A DNA stretch of 64,000 bases from assembly GCA_911728435.2 (NCBI GenBank), contig OU452198.1:14356001-14420000 (forward strand), in the 5' to 3' direction. Position numbers and translations under genes: made by a program. Source of the DNA: Apoderus coryli (lineage: Eukaryota > Arthropoda > Insecta > Coleoptera > Attelabidae). The notes beneath the pieces were generated by a model. That model did not search any database. It was not told where the DNA came from and saw only the letters and a list, made by a program, of their open reading frames with translations. Shown here in pieces: positions 35,640 to 45,422 of this stretch. Position 1 is the stretch's first letter. Every line of letters begins with the position of its first letter.

Positions 35640-36562
35640 TTTCAAGCAAATTACGCAATGGTTTGATAAAAATTTTCTCACGATTAACTTGGAAAAAACA
35701 CCTACGTCACTTTTGCAAACATAGTAGATACAGTTCCCACAAGTAACTGTCTTTATCCTACAACGTAATTTTTCATGGAATATAGAAAGGAGGGAAGCTG
35801 CAAAATATCTAGGCATTATAATAGTAGACAGACATCTCAAATGGGACATACATATATACAAAGAAATTGCGATCCTTAATATATATTTTTAATATAAAAA
35901 CCTCTAAGATTCTTGATCCAAAACAAAATTTAACCCTTTACTATGCATTGGTGCAATCTCTTTTGTCTTATGTTACAACTGGATGGGGCGGTGTGTACAG
36001 CGATCATCTAAAACCCCTAATACTTACACACACTTATTATGAATATCCCAGACCATTTGACAAATTTGACAAGACAAAGACCTGTTAATGCCGTACGAGT
36101 TGCTCGAGCTCAAAGGATTATTGGACAGAAAACGTTTGTTGTAGGGCATAAACTTTTCAATCTGTTCCCGAATAAACTAAGGTTGACTATCTCCAGCAAT
36201 GTATTCAAATATAAAATAACCATTTGGCTAAAGGAAAATACTCCACTATTATTAAACTGAATTGAATTCATTAAAGTTGAAGGGATGAAATTATGTATTT
36301 GTTTTCAAACTTTTTTTTCTTCCATTTTTAGAATTATTTTCATTTCTTAAATATTTATTCTGTTTTTGAATTAAAAAAATTATATCTTTTCTTTTTTCTT
36401 TATATACATAGGTACATCTATGAGTAATAATTATCCATTATTTTTAACAAAGATCTTGCTCATGTTTTGCGGACAAGTGCATTGCAGCACTTTGCCCGAA
36501 CATTATCATGTTATTCATTATGTGTATTTGCTAAGAGAAATAAATATTATTATTATTATTAT
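35640..36562 (+). mobile_element. LINE fragment, second family
   Basis: Decayed frames: KYLGIIIVDRHLKWDIHIY, then LNLTLYYALVQSLLSYVTTGW-like residues, then RPVNAVRVARAQRIIGQKTF and NVFKYKITIWLKEN. This is the post-RT tail of a CR1/Jockey-type LINE, distinct from the family at 34488. Ends near an ATTATTATTATT run at 36549. Confidence 0.7.
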
Positions 36563-36717
36563 TTCGGATCAATTTAAGAAGTATGACTTTTTTAAATTTT
36601 TAAGTCCCTTTTTAAACCCCTTGCCTACGTTCAATGATTCCTAAAAGTTAATTACTACTAACCCAACTACATATCTAACTACTTTGGTCAAAAATTAGAA
36701 TTAAAAATAAATTTCAA

Positions 36718-36785
36718 GAGCAGGGATCGAACGAAAGACCTTCGCAGCCAAAGCCACGCCAATTACGACTAAGCTACGGTCAACT
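36718..36785 (-). repeat. tRNA-like (SINE-type) module, copy 2
   Basis: Reverse-strand partner of the module at 32078: TAGCTTAGTCG and CGTTCGATCCC, with GGCGTGGCTTTGGCTGCG between. The B box is closer to consensus than in copy 1. Confidence 0.55.
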
Positions 36786-36929
36786 GTAAAAGAAATAAAC
36801 CCAAACTGCATTAAAGTTACCTACGTAATGCGGCTATACTACCTATTTCTAACCTTTAAACTAACTTTTCACGAGAATAATTTGAGGCAAATATCAAAAG
36901 TAATCGCTATAAAGCAGATAAAAAATGCT

Positions 36930-37475
36930 TTCAAATGATCACTAAAGGGATTTCACCCAAAATTCATCCTAGAATTTCGTTCGTTCATAATCTAATTCTA
37001 ATTAAAAAATTCAAACGCATCAGTTCGTTATCAGATGTTCATACGTTGAACTTACGTTTTCGGGGACTTATTTCCCCTCCGCCTCACATAACTTCATTAT
37101 TCAAGAGATCAGTACCAAATTTATTTATTATACAATAACATACCAGAAGAAATCAAAAAGTTAAAGGTTACAGCTTTCAAGTTTGAATACAGGAATCAAC
37201 TTTTGGATTTTAAATAGATTTTTTTTTCTTTTCAGAATTTTGTCGAAATTAGTCCACTCTCATTACATTGACTGTAGTAAAAAGCATGACTAAGAAATTT
37301 GGTTCAAACGATATAAATTTTAGTTGAACTTCTAACTTTTATAAATTGTTTTCAACTCCATTTTGCATATCAATAATTCATTGTTATGTTTTATGTAGGT
37401 ATGTATGATTTATTAACTTAATCTGTACATTTGTTATGTTTTGTATGCAGATAAATGTATTATTATTATTATTGC
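36930..37475 (+). mobile_element. LINE 3' fragment, ITPPLHSTS-type tail
   Basis: KGISPKIHPRISFVHNLILI, then SDVHTLNLRFRGLISPPPH and ITSLFKRS, related to the tails at 3795 and 17840. 3' UTR ends TGTATTATTATTATTATTGC at about 37458-37475. Confidence 0.7.
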
Positions 37476-38129
37476 AACATAAATAAACCCCATTGCGAGC
37501 TAAACCTCAATTTCAGTAATTAATTCCATATCAAAATAGCTTTCAAATTAATTAAGCTAAACACAATATACATTAATTTGGTCATAACCATTATAGCGAC
37601 ACGCGCAGGCAGTCTTCTAATATCAAATAAAACTAATAATCTCTCCTTTCTCTTAATAAATCCTCTACAAAATTAATTGACATGCAAAATACAACGCTTT
37701 TCTAAAATCTACTGTAAACTATCGTTCACGACAGCCATTACATGTTTTACAACCACTAAAGTTTTTATTCAACGAGCGAACGTGCCGAAATGCACTTTAT
37801 TTTATTTACTTAACACTTCTCTTAAATTTATTATATCGTTTTGCTCTAACACAGGTGTTTGATTATGGTAATGGAGCAAGTAATTATATTAGTCTATTCA
37901 AGTTTATAACGGGTGAACCACGGGGTTGGTAGGTTAGGGTTAGGCGTTTTGGGAAAACTAAGCTTACGGTTATTTTGAACGTTTGGACGGTTCTTAAGGT
38001 CAATCTAATGTATCAACTTTCTTATTTCAAATGGAACGCCCTATATACAGGTCGTAGTTTTAAAAATACTAATTTATTTTTATGTTTGTAACAAATCATT
38101 TTTCGAATATAGTTTATAATACAAACTGA
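37476..38129. other. No gene; partial foldback end
   Basis: A foldback-like patch TTATTTCAAATGGAACGCCC followed by TATATACAGG at about 38020-38050 resembles the inner terminus of the long-armed foldbacks. The rest is unassigned. Confidence 0.4.
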
Positions 38130-38247
38130 TATTACTTTGTGGTTCTCTGTTTTATTATTGCTACCATGATTTTAACGAATATTTTCGAACACAAACTATC
38201 AATTAATTGGAACTATACTTTTTTATTTAGTTCCTTGTCATATTTTT

Positions 38248-38296
38248 GTTTGTCTACGTTTCGGCAATGTAAATCTTGCCTTCTTCAGGACAATCT
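38248..38296 (-). ncRNA. Hammerhead-ribozyme-like fold, best candidate
   Basis: On the minus strand: stem I TTGTC/GACAA (38293-38289 with 38254-38250, 5 bp), CTGAAGA box (38288-38282, fits CUGANGA), one extra A, stem II GGCAA/TTGCC (5 bp, 8-base loop), GAAA (38262-38259), palindromic stem III ACGT, cleavage position A at 38255. Every core element is present in order. The decayed partner at 40450-40495 (plus) has lost the CTGAAGA box. Confidence 0.7.
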
Positions 38297-38676
38297 AAAA
38301 AGTTATTTTTTATTATTATTATTTTTTGTAGCAACTTTATCAACAATTACAAATTAAACAATTGTAAAATTACCAATTCACAACACAAAAACGTACAAAA
38401 CAGAAAGAGATTAAAAATTTTCATTGTATAAGAATACAATACGTCTCAATTGTAGACAAAAAAATCACAAACCAAAATTATTTTGAAGATATTTAGGTAT
38501 TACATAATATGTATATACATTTTTTTTTGTTCAATAAAACACAAACGATACGTTACAATTTAAAATATCTACTTATTTCTTGTAAGAATAATATTTTTTT
38601 TTAATTTATTTCTAAAACATAGATTTAAAAATCAAAATGCATTTTTACCTTATTACATTTTTTTGGTAAATATTTT

Positions 38677-38965
38677 TTAAGCGACATTTTTAGCCTTGGT
38701 AATACATTCTTCTCGATATTGGGTAAGTTTAATCGTTCTATCTACAAGCCCAATGATTACAATTTTTTTGTGACTGATGGGGTGAGAGGAATTATAATTT
38801 ACATATCTCTGGGACCAAGTTGGCTTCGTATACCATTTTGTTTTTATTTTGTTCTTAATTCTAAAATGAGTGGTATCAAGAAAATTGATGGATATTTGTT
38901 TCAACTTCCATCGTAAATTGGAATTTTGGATGAATTGAACATATCCTTAATGTAATTAACATTAT
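38677..38965 (-). pseudogene. PLE reverse transcriptase fragment
   Basis: INFLDTTHFRIKNKIKTKW, YTKPTWSQRYVNYNSSHP, ISHKKIVIIGLVDRTIKL: the thumb-region consensus after the catalytic YxDD of PLE reverse transcriptases (INFLD...T, KPT.S.R..N, SH....I.GLV.R...L). About 75 residues. Catalytic motifs are absent. Confidence 0.8.
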
Positions 38966-38984
38966 CTTTTGAGATTAAAGCTAT

Positions 38985-39290
38985 GCAATCATCGACGTAT
39001 CTAAAAAAGAATCAAGAAGCAACATCTAGAAAAACGGATAAGAAACCACAGAAACTCCAACACACGAAGAACGGCATTGAAAAAACACATAGCCACGACT
39101 TTGATTTCGAAGCTATACGTCTATTTTGGATAAAGAAGCAAATAACAAAAAAAGAGAAATGCTAGAGATGATACACATAAAAAAAATAAATACAGTATCA
39201 ATGATAGAACTGGCATTCAATATCTTAGTCAAATATATAATAATATCATATAAGAAGCCTTTCATTATTATTGAGCGCCCCCTGTGCTGC
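38985..39290 (+). pseudogene. PLE GIY-YIG C-terminal fragment
   Basis: Frames read SHDFDFEAIRLFW, then ILDKEANNKKREMLEMIH and IKKINTVS: the end of the GIY-YIG region and the C-terminal EMI.IKK motif of PLE proteins. It is on plus, opposite the adjacent RT fragment, so the two come from different ends or copies. Confidence 0.65.
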
Positions 39291-39527
39291 CCGCTTTCAA
39301 AGACTAGGTACTGGTAAAAATTTTTGATATGAGAATTTATGATTTTAATACTGGTAAAATGAATAGTACTTGTCCAGCAGAAAAATGTTTCTATTATTAC
39401 AAACCAGAAACAAATTATATAAAAAAAATTAGATAAAGTAAAAATGCATTTTGATTTTTGAATCCATGTTGGAGAAATAATTAAAAAAAAAAGAAAAATT
39501 TTTATTCTTACAAGAAATAAGTAGATA

Positions 39528-40257
39528 CGAGGCATGTTTTTTAATTAAGTACCGTTTTGGAATTAAAAAAAGACGTGCAAAGATATCGCAATAATTTTAT
39601 TTTTACATGAAAGCCTGTATCTTAATCTACTTTTCTACATAATTTCCGTGAATATTGAGGCACTTGTCATAACGTGGCACCAGTTTTTGAATACCCTCGT
39701 CATAAAATTCTGCCGCCTGACTTGTTGTTAACCACTGTATCACAAATGTTTTGAACGAAACATGGGTGGCCTACGTCACACCAGAATCGAAACAACAATC
39801 CATAGAATGGCGACATTCATCATCACCCAAAAGAGTGAAGTTTAAGCAAACAATTTCTGCCCGGAATCATGTGCACAGTTTTTTGGGACAGAAAAGGAGT
39901 ATTGCTAGTGGAGTTTCTGCCTCGTAATGAGACAATCAATGCAGCGTCTTATTGTGAGATATTGAACAATCTGCGTCGTGCAATTCAGAACAAAAGACGT
40001 GGCAAGTTGAGTAAGGGTATCGTTTTGCTGCATGACAATGCCCGTCCACATGTGGAACAAACAAGTCAGGCGGCAGAATTTTATGAGGAGGGTATACAAA
40101 AACTGGTGCCACGTTATGACAAGTGCCTCAATATTCACGGAAATTATGTAGAAAAGTAGATTAAGGTACAGGCTTTCATGTAAAAATAAAATTATTGCGA
40201 TATCTTTGCACGTCTTTTTTTAATTCCAAAACGGTACTTACTTAAAAAACATGCCTC
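39528..40257 (+). mobile_element. Foldback mariner
   Basis: TA-flanked (39526-27, 40258-59), ends CGAGGCATGTTTTTTAA and complement. The arms are far longer than mariner TIRs: about 200 bp (39528-39735 against 40050-40257), because the transposase C-terminus (SQAAEFYEEGIQKLVPRYDK) is present at both ends in opposite orientation. The central frame reads FWDRKGVLLVEFLPRNETIN and LLHDNARPHVEQTSQ (second Asp); the segment with the third Asp is deleted. Sits in the right terminal copy of the PLE at 38130. Confidence 0.85.
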
Positions 40258-40610
40258 TATTTTAAATTGTAACGTATCGTTTATTGAACAAAAAAAAATA
40301 TATGTGTACCTATGTAATAGCTACCTAAATATTTCTTGTTTGTGATTTTTTTATCTACAATTGTGACGTATTGTATTTTTATTGTACTTATACAATGACA
40401 ATTTTCAATTTCTTTCTGTTTTGTACATTTCCTTATTGTGAATTTTAAGATTGTTTAATTTGTAATAAGCAAGATTTACTTTGCCGAAACGTAGAAAAAA
40501 AAATATGACGAGGAAGACAATAAAAAAGTATAGTTCCAATTAATTGATAGTATGTGTTCGAACCTCATCCCAAGAAAATATTCGTTAAAATTGTAAAAAA
40601 CAAGGTCCAA

Positions 40611-41103
40611 GAAATCGAAAAAAGAAAAAATTACCATGGTTACACCACCCGTCATTTTGAAAATGGTTTTTACGTATTTTCTGATAAATAATGTACCTAT
40701 ACATAAATATACCTTGATTCCCTAATACAATATCATTTTAAAAAATTCAAACTTAATAAACATGCGTTATATATAATAGTGTTTATTTTAGAACAATATT
40801 GTTTAATTGTTAGCAAATTCGCTCGTAGCAAGAAAACAAGCAGTTTGTGATAGTTTATAGTAGATTATGTAAAATAAATGAAAAGAAACGAAAACTCACA
40901 CATCAAGGAAATAAGTAAATAGTAAATATAGTTAGATCTATCTAGTAGCAATAAGAGAACTTGTAGAATGATAGATCATCCAGTAAATTAATAAATAACA
41001 CACAATATATCCATTGGCAGAGATCTACAAATCAAAACAAATAATAAATAAAAAAAAACACTTCATTTAGTTATTGATTTTGTCAAAAGAGATAAATCGG
41101 AAC
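40611..41103. other. Intron end, nothing recognised
   Basis: AT-rich, directly downstream (minus strand) of channel exon B. The exon B reading frame stays open to about 41066 if the weak donor is ignored. Confidence 0.5.
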
Positions 41104-41226
41104 CTCTTAATTTTGCGCAGTGATTGATAGTAAGCCATAACTGCACGTAGATTTCTCCAGCTTTGTGTTGCCGCTTTGGTAGAACCTTGTACATCGGTAG
41201 AACGTCTTTTGCTGTCGGATTGTAAG
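41104..41226 (-). CDS. CNG channel exon B (basic N-terminal region)
   Basis: 123-nt exon. The acceptor is tattttcag before C41226. It encodes LQSDSKRRSTDVQ and then SWRNLRAVMAYYQSLRKIK, a basic, probably helical cytosolic segment. The donor inferred from phase is AG/GTTCCG (GT at 41103-41102), a poor consensus. If it is not used, the frame reads on through about 12 more residues to a TAA near 41066. The two bases left at the end join the first base of exon C, giving Arg. The next exon lies 25 kb away, beyond a large block of transposons. Confidence 0.7.
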
Positions 41227-42795
41227 CTGAAAATATGCTACAGCTAGTTTCTACAGAAAAAATATGTAGAGAAAAAGTCTACAGAATATTAAAAATATTT
41301 ATCACCTTATCCAATTACCTTTACGATAATTTTTGTAAATGAGATAAACAATCGGGAAATATTTCATAAACCTGTTCTGTACGGTGAGCGAAAAATAAAC
41401 AAAATTTTAATAGCATTAGTTAGTTTGTCACCACTTTCAAATAAATCCTGTTTTTACAAATCACCAATGTCAAAACTAAGCTACAGTTGCATCAAATCAC
41501 CAAAAAGTTGTCATAAATAGGGTCAAAGCCCTATACGGTGCTGTTCACTTGGCATAATATCAACGTCACCAAACACATTCCTTTTTTAATTTCCCATTTT
41601 ATGTTTAGACAATGTCAATAAGGAGTTAAAAATATGCTGTATCGTTTAGATGATCTGTATAAACAAAGCTAGTTAACCAAATTTATAAATAATCCTGTCC
41701 TCTATAATCTTGAAGAATTCTACACGGTACGGTGGTCAAAAATATCTTGAGTTAACTGGTTCGCGACCAGCATCCTGAGAATGCTTGTCCCTGTGCTTAA
41801 AAGTTCATAATGCTGACTTAAGTAAACTAACATGATTATTTATTATTGGTGGTGGGATTTAAAGCTGCTAAATATTATTAATTTTTGAATACGTGAATTT
41901 GATTGTTGAATGACAATATTTAGCACTCTTTGGGGTTTGTCAGTTCACATTTTTATTTAAATCATTCTAAAAATAACAAACTCTAGTCTCATTAATTTTT
42001 TTGATAATTAGTTTGCTTCAGTTGGCAATTAAAGCAAGTTTGATACACCCCTTATTAATCAATCACGTGGAAATAATAATCTCATGTTAACTGAGAATAA
42101 TTCTTTATAAATTGTTCGCTTTTGTCGAACTGAAAGAGTTATCTCATCAATCAAGCGGTAATCCATCAGTAAATAAATCCGTCAACTAAGCGTTTATATC
42201 AAAAAAAAAAAATCCTTGCTCTATGTTTCATTTTGGATACAATATATTCGGTTTAATCAAGCTGAGATAAAATAAAGGTAGTGACTTTCTGGATGTTTAC
42301 GTAATCCTATTATATATATTTTATACAGGGTTAGCAAAAAGTATGGAAAACCCTCAATATATCACCAACGGAAAATAATATGAAAAAAGTTTCAAACAAA
42401 ACTTGTAGGTTTTTTAGAAGCATTTACTGGCAGGACTTTACAATATACCGAGTAAATGGAACTTCCTATGTTTGACATCATTTTTTAATTTTTTTGAGAA
42501 TTTGAAACCAACTTGATGAAGAACTACCTATCTCTAAACTCACTCGCTATCGAGTAATCGACATTTCAAATCGAACAGGGTAATGAGTATGGAAATAAAA
42601 TATCAAACACAAATGTTTATTCAAAAATCATTGCCAAAGTTCTTAGTTTTACTAATAATTTTACTTGTAACACTATTGGTGAAGAGTACAATTACTGTTG
42701 TTTTCGATAAGCTGAGTAGGCTTTTAAAATTTGATTATTTGTCTATGAAATTAAGGGATTTTTTTGATTTGATTCTATATATTTCAGACGTTCAC
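41227..42795. other. Channel intron A-B
   Basis: 1.57-kb intron. Contains a terminus-like TACAGGGTTAGCAAAAAG at 42326 without an identifiable partner. No second coding signal. Confidence 0.5.
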
Positions 42796-43013
42796 CTTTG
42801 ACTCGGACTCTTGCACTCGCTGTCATTCGCGTTTGAGCTGTCGTCCTCTTCCCTACTCGTATTTTGCGATCTGGGACTATGAAGCGGTGTATTCGCATCA
42901 TCGGAACTGATACCATCATCTTGACCTTGATTGGCCACTGTCAAATGTGTCGGGCCTCTATTCGTACTTTTTGCGCTAGAAGCTGCTATCTGATTGCTGG
43001 ACGGTGGATCAAC
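42796..43013 (-). CDS. CNG channel exon A (N-terminal, low complexity)
   Basis: 218-nt exon. The acceptor is a pyrimidine run ending ccag, with the exon starting at G43013; the donor after CAAAG is GTGAAC at 42795. It encodes 72 residues plus two bases: a Ser/Asn/Asp-rich hydrophilic stretch that includes GISSDDANTPLHSPRS and REEDDSSNANDSECKSPS. No membrane segment or domain is visible, as expected for a cytosolic N-terminus. It is placed in the gene because its phase-2 end joins exon B, whose single leading base makes AGC (Ser). Codon use is balanced and more GC-rich than the flanking intron. On its own the sequence would not identify the family, so confidence rests on splice geometry. The upstream exon was not found. 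Confidence 0.7.
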
Positions 43014-43285
43014 CTGGAAAAAATTAAACACTGGTGAAATAAATTTGCAAGGACCTTTGGGATAGAGTATAGTTGAACAAAATATCTTAAAATATTAATG
43101 ATATATATCTGGATAAGACAACCACGAACCGAAGATTTTCCTAGAAAATTCGGCAAAAGCGCTTAGTTGACTCGCGAAATGGTGATTGTTTATATTGTGC
43201 AAAACTAAGAAATTGTAGCAAATACGAATCTAAGCTGAAGTAATCCATCAACACGTCTACTCCACAAAATGATTTATATTCTATA
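43014..43285. other. Upstream intron sequence, nothing seen
   Basis: Sequence between channel exon A and the mariner-like element. No upstream exon could be recognised here. Confidence 0.5.
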
Positions 43286-44593
43286 CCGGGTTGTCCATTT
43301 ATCTTGTGACAACCTTATATCTTAAAAACGTCACATTTTTGGGACAAAAAGTTCAAATAAAAGTTGTTTGCTATTGTATGGGAAAACAATGGTGGCACCC
43401 ATTGGCGAGTTTGTCAACCGTTTCAAGGTTATCGCAAGGTCAACTCGTTTTTTCTTAATGGAAACATATATTTTTCATTCCCGAATCGTATTCTACATAA
43501 AAAAGCAAATAACTATTGTTAATAAAGTTTTTTGATTCCGATAATAATTTTGGTTAATTTCTCTGTTTTTTCTTCTTGGAACTGAGGTTCAACAATTTAA
43601 AAATCATCGACTGATTACTTATTCGATTTTAGCTAATTATTTAAATGCCATTATTTATTTTTTCTTTGTTTCAACGTTTCGACAAGACCACCTGTCTTCA
43701 TCAGGAATTTAGTAAAATACATTCTCGTAAACTACTTCGCAACACAGTAATAAAATGCATGGGATATAGCATTTTTATCTGCAAAACCACAGGTAATATA
43801 AACAAAACTTTTTCTGAGATAGAAAGATATTCCATATTTTGTTAAAAAGTTAAAAGTTAATAATTCCTCATAGCAAATATTTAATTTTTATTTTTTTATA
43901 CTTAAAGAAAAAAGTATTAAATTTTTCACCTGGTAAACATTTTTGCACATTTATAGCAAGGAAATCATTCATAATATCTTTACACTTGTGAGTGACAATA
44001 AACAATAAGTTAGTTTTGAGAGAATATGGAGCATCATTCTGTAGCAGAAAAGGTTGAGATGATAATATTGCTCTATGGAGAATGTCACAGAAATGCCGAA
44101 ACATTGTATAATGCAAAGTTTTCCAGAAAGAAATCCTATATCCCGCGCTACATTTTTGCGTGTTGTGAAGGATTTTAGAAAAACCGGAAATATACAGCCG
44201 AGCAAACGAACTCGATGAGCTACTGTCAGCTGACAGTAGTGGTGAAAATAATGAAATCGCAGTATTGGCGGCTATTGCTGTAAATCCGCATGTTTCTTGT
44301 CGAAGAATTTCTCGAGACTCCGGAATATCTAAATCAAGTATTCTTAGGATATTAAAGCGGCATAAATTTCCCCCGTCTCACATTGCTTTGCATCAAGAAC
44401 TTCATGGTGATGATTTTGCGAATCGAGTCAGACTTTGTCAGTGGGCACGAGAACAATTTCGATTAAACAGAAACTTTTTCTTTAGTGTGTTGTTTTCGAA
44501 CGAATCTTGTTTTACAAACCATGAACAGGTGAATCGCCACAACCTGCATTATTGGAGTGTCGAAAATCCGCGGTGGTTAAGAGAAGTGAAACA
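43286..44593 (+). mobile_element. Mariner-like element, 3' truncated
   Basis: Starts after TA with CCGGGTTGTCCATTTATCTT, nearly the same 250-bp TIR as the element at 16491. The transposase begins MEHHSVAEKVEMIILLYGEC at 44030 and is frameshifted near 44160. The frame at 44265-44645 reads HVSCRRISRDSGISKSS, RVRLCQWAREQF, FFSVLFSNESCFTNHEQVNR. The first catalytic residue is Asn here (FSNES instead of FSDES). The element stops at about 44593 in mid-gene; the right TIR is missing. Confidence 0.85.
43664..43712 (-). ncRNA. Hammerhead-like motif inside mariner element
   Basis: On minus: CTGATGA (43704-43698), extra A, stem II GACA/TGTC (8-base loop), GAAA (43680-43677), palindromic ACGT, T, and stem I TTC/GAA (3 bp). 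The same segment in the relative at 16855-16905 has changes in both boxes. Its presence between TIR and transposase in both copies means a PLE-like terminus was captured before this DNA transposon family spread. Confidence 0.5.
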
Positions 44594-44834
44594 ACAATCT
44601 TCGTTCCGGTTGTTGACTAGTAACCCAACCTCTCGCAATGTTTAATTTTTCTTCCACTATACGCGTCGTAAATGTGCTTTCTGAAGAATTCTGGTAACTG
44701 CTATTCTTCTCATCCTCCTTTTGTACAACTTCAGATAATTTCTTCTTTAAAATATCAGATTCTACGTTACTGTGGACTTCTAATGGAGATATACGTTGTA
44801 TTGGACGTAACAAAAACCCATCTTTAGTCTTTAA
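44594..44834 (-). pseudogene. Possible LTR-retrotransposon integrase tail
   Basis: Minus frame: LKTKDGFLLRPIQRISPLE, VHSNVESDILKKKLSEVVQ, TRIVEEKLNIARGWV. The R.KD G...RP.QR..PLE pattern resembles the C-terminal region of BEL/Pao-type integrases, followed by a charged tail. No other retroelement domain is next to it. Bounded by the mariner break and by the TIR element on the other side. Confidence 0.4.
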
Positions 44835-45422
44835 TCGCAGCGCCTACCGTTGTCTAATTAATTTAGTTAGCCATGAAATTATTGTAATTTTAACGTCAAA
44901 TGAATAAAAATGAAAAATACTTATTGATATTATAAATTTATTATTAATTCATGGAGAATAAAATAAAGTGATTAATATCACCTGTAGAGTATTTAACGAG
45001 AGAAACCTCCATTTGCTAACGATGACTAGAGAAATTAGGAAGAATTTTGAGAAATCATTCAGAGCAGGTTGGGAGGTATACAAATCAAGTATTACAACGA
45101 ACTAAGACTAATATTTGAAATAATACAGCAAAAATGAACAGAAGATTAAACTAAATAAATTTTCAACTAAAAAAAGTTAATCAACTAACGATAACAAAAC
45201 TAATTTAAAAATTTTTCTGTTGCAGTTGGAAATGATTTTAAATTTTTGAGCCACCTGTTTTCCATGGATGCGTAATTAGAATGTTTTGTTTTTTGAGAAC
45301 CTAAAACACCAAGAAATTAAGAAATTCTTAAATAAAACTAATTTAATTGTTCGATATGACCCCAATTTAGTCTTAACTAAATTAATTAGCTAGCTTCCAC
45401 AGAGACAACGGTAGGCGCTGCA
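44835..45422. mobile_element. Short TIR element, unclassified
   Basis: GCAGCGCCTACCGTTGTCT at 44837-44855 and its exact complement at 45403-45421, followed inward by a shared TAATTAATTTAGTTA. About 590 bp with no coding. Target duplication not evident. Confidence 0.7.

Larger units (their letters stand above)
31850..36950. repeat. Large inverted-repeat complex with inserted LINEs
   Basis: Left arm 31930-32870 is repeated in reverse at 36595-36930 and in pieces near 35380-35480 and 35545-35640. Shared landmarks: CATTTGAAAGCATTTTTTATC, the tRNA-like module, TTTTTGACCARAGTAGTTAG, and GAATCAWTGARCGTAGGCAA. The right arm is broken up by LINE insertions (34488-35345, 35640-36560). The original element class is unknown. 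Confidence 0.7.
38130..40610. mobile_element. PLE with inverted terminal copies, interrupted
   Basis: Inverted terminal segments: 38150-38680 pairs with 39400-39527 plus 40258-40610. Landmarks are CAATTAATTGGAACTATAC / TATAGTTCCAATTAATTG and ATCTACTTATTTCTTGTAAG / CTTACAAGAAATAAGTAG. Between them lie a reverse transcriptase fragment on minus and a GIY-YIG tail on plus. A mariner sits in the right terminal copy. This is the head-to-head arrangement often produced by PLEs. Confidence 0.8.
10483..43013 (-). other. CNG cation channel gene, seven exons seen (partial)
   Basis: Span of the exons I can connect, lettered A to G in transcript order. Exon lengths are 218, 123, 70, 106, 167, 100 and 149 nt, summing to 933 nt or exactly 311 codons. 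Phases agree at every junction: 2/1 for A-B, 2/1 for B-C, 0/0 for C-D, 1/2 for D-E, 0/0 for E-F and 1/2 for F-G. Introns are about 1.6, 25.1, 0.36, 1.0, 0.73 and 2.9 kb. The product is an integral membrane channel opened by cAMP or cGMP. The order (basic N-terminal region, S1, S2-S3, start of S4) is that of the CNG family. The basic N-terminal stretch with KPPLKREDSF makes me lean to the insect CNG-like (Cngl) paralogue, but I cannot prove which paralogue it is. The start codon, the pore and the cyclic nucleotide-binding domain are not in the window. Confidence 0.85.

Noticed and set aside
37930..37950. Telomere-like TTAGG repeats (GGTTAGGGTTAGG)
   Set aside because: Two irregular units only; too short for a telomeric tract.
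39113..39535. 140-residue minus-strand frame
   Set aside because: Opposite strand of a PLE GIY-YIG tail and terminal repeat; hydrophobic composition comes from AT-rich sequence.
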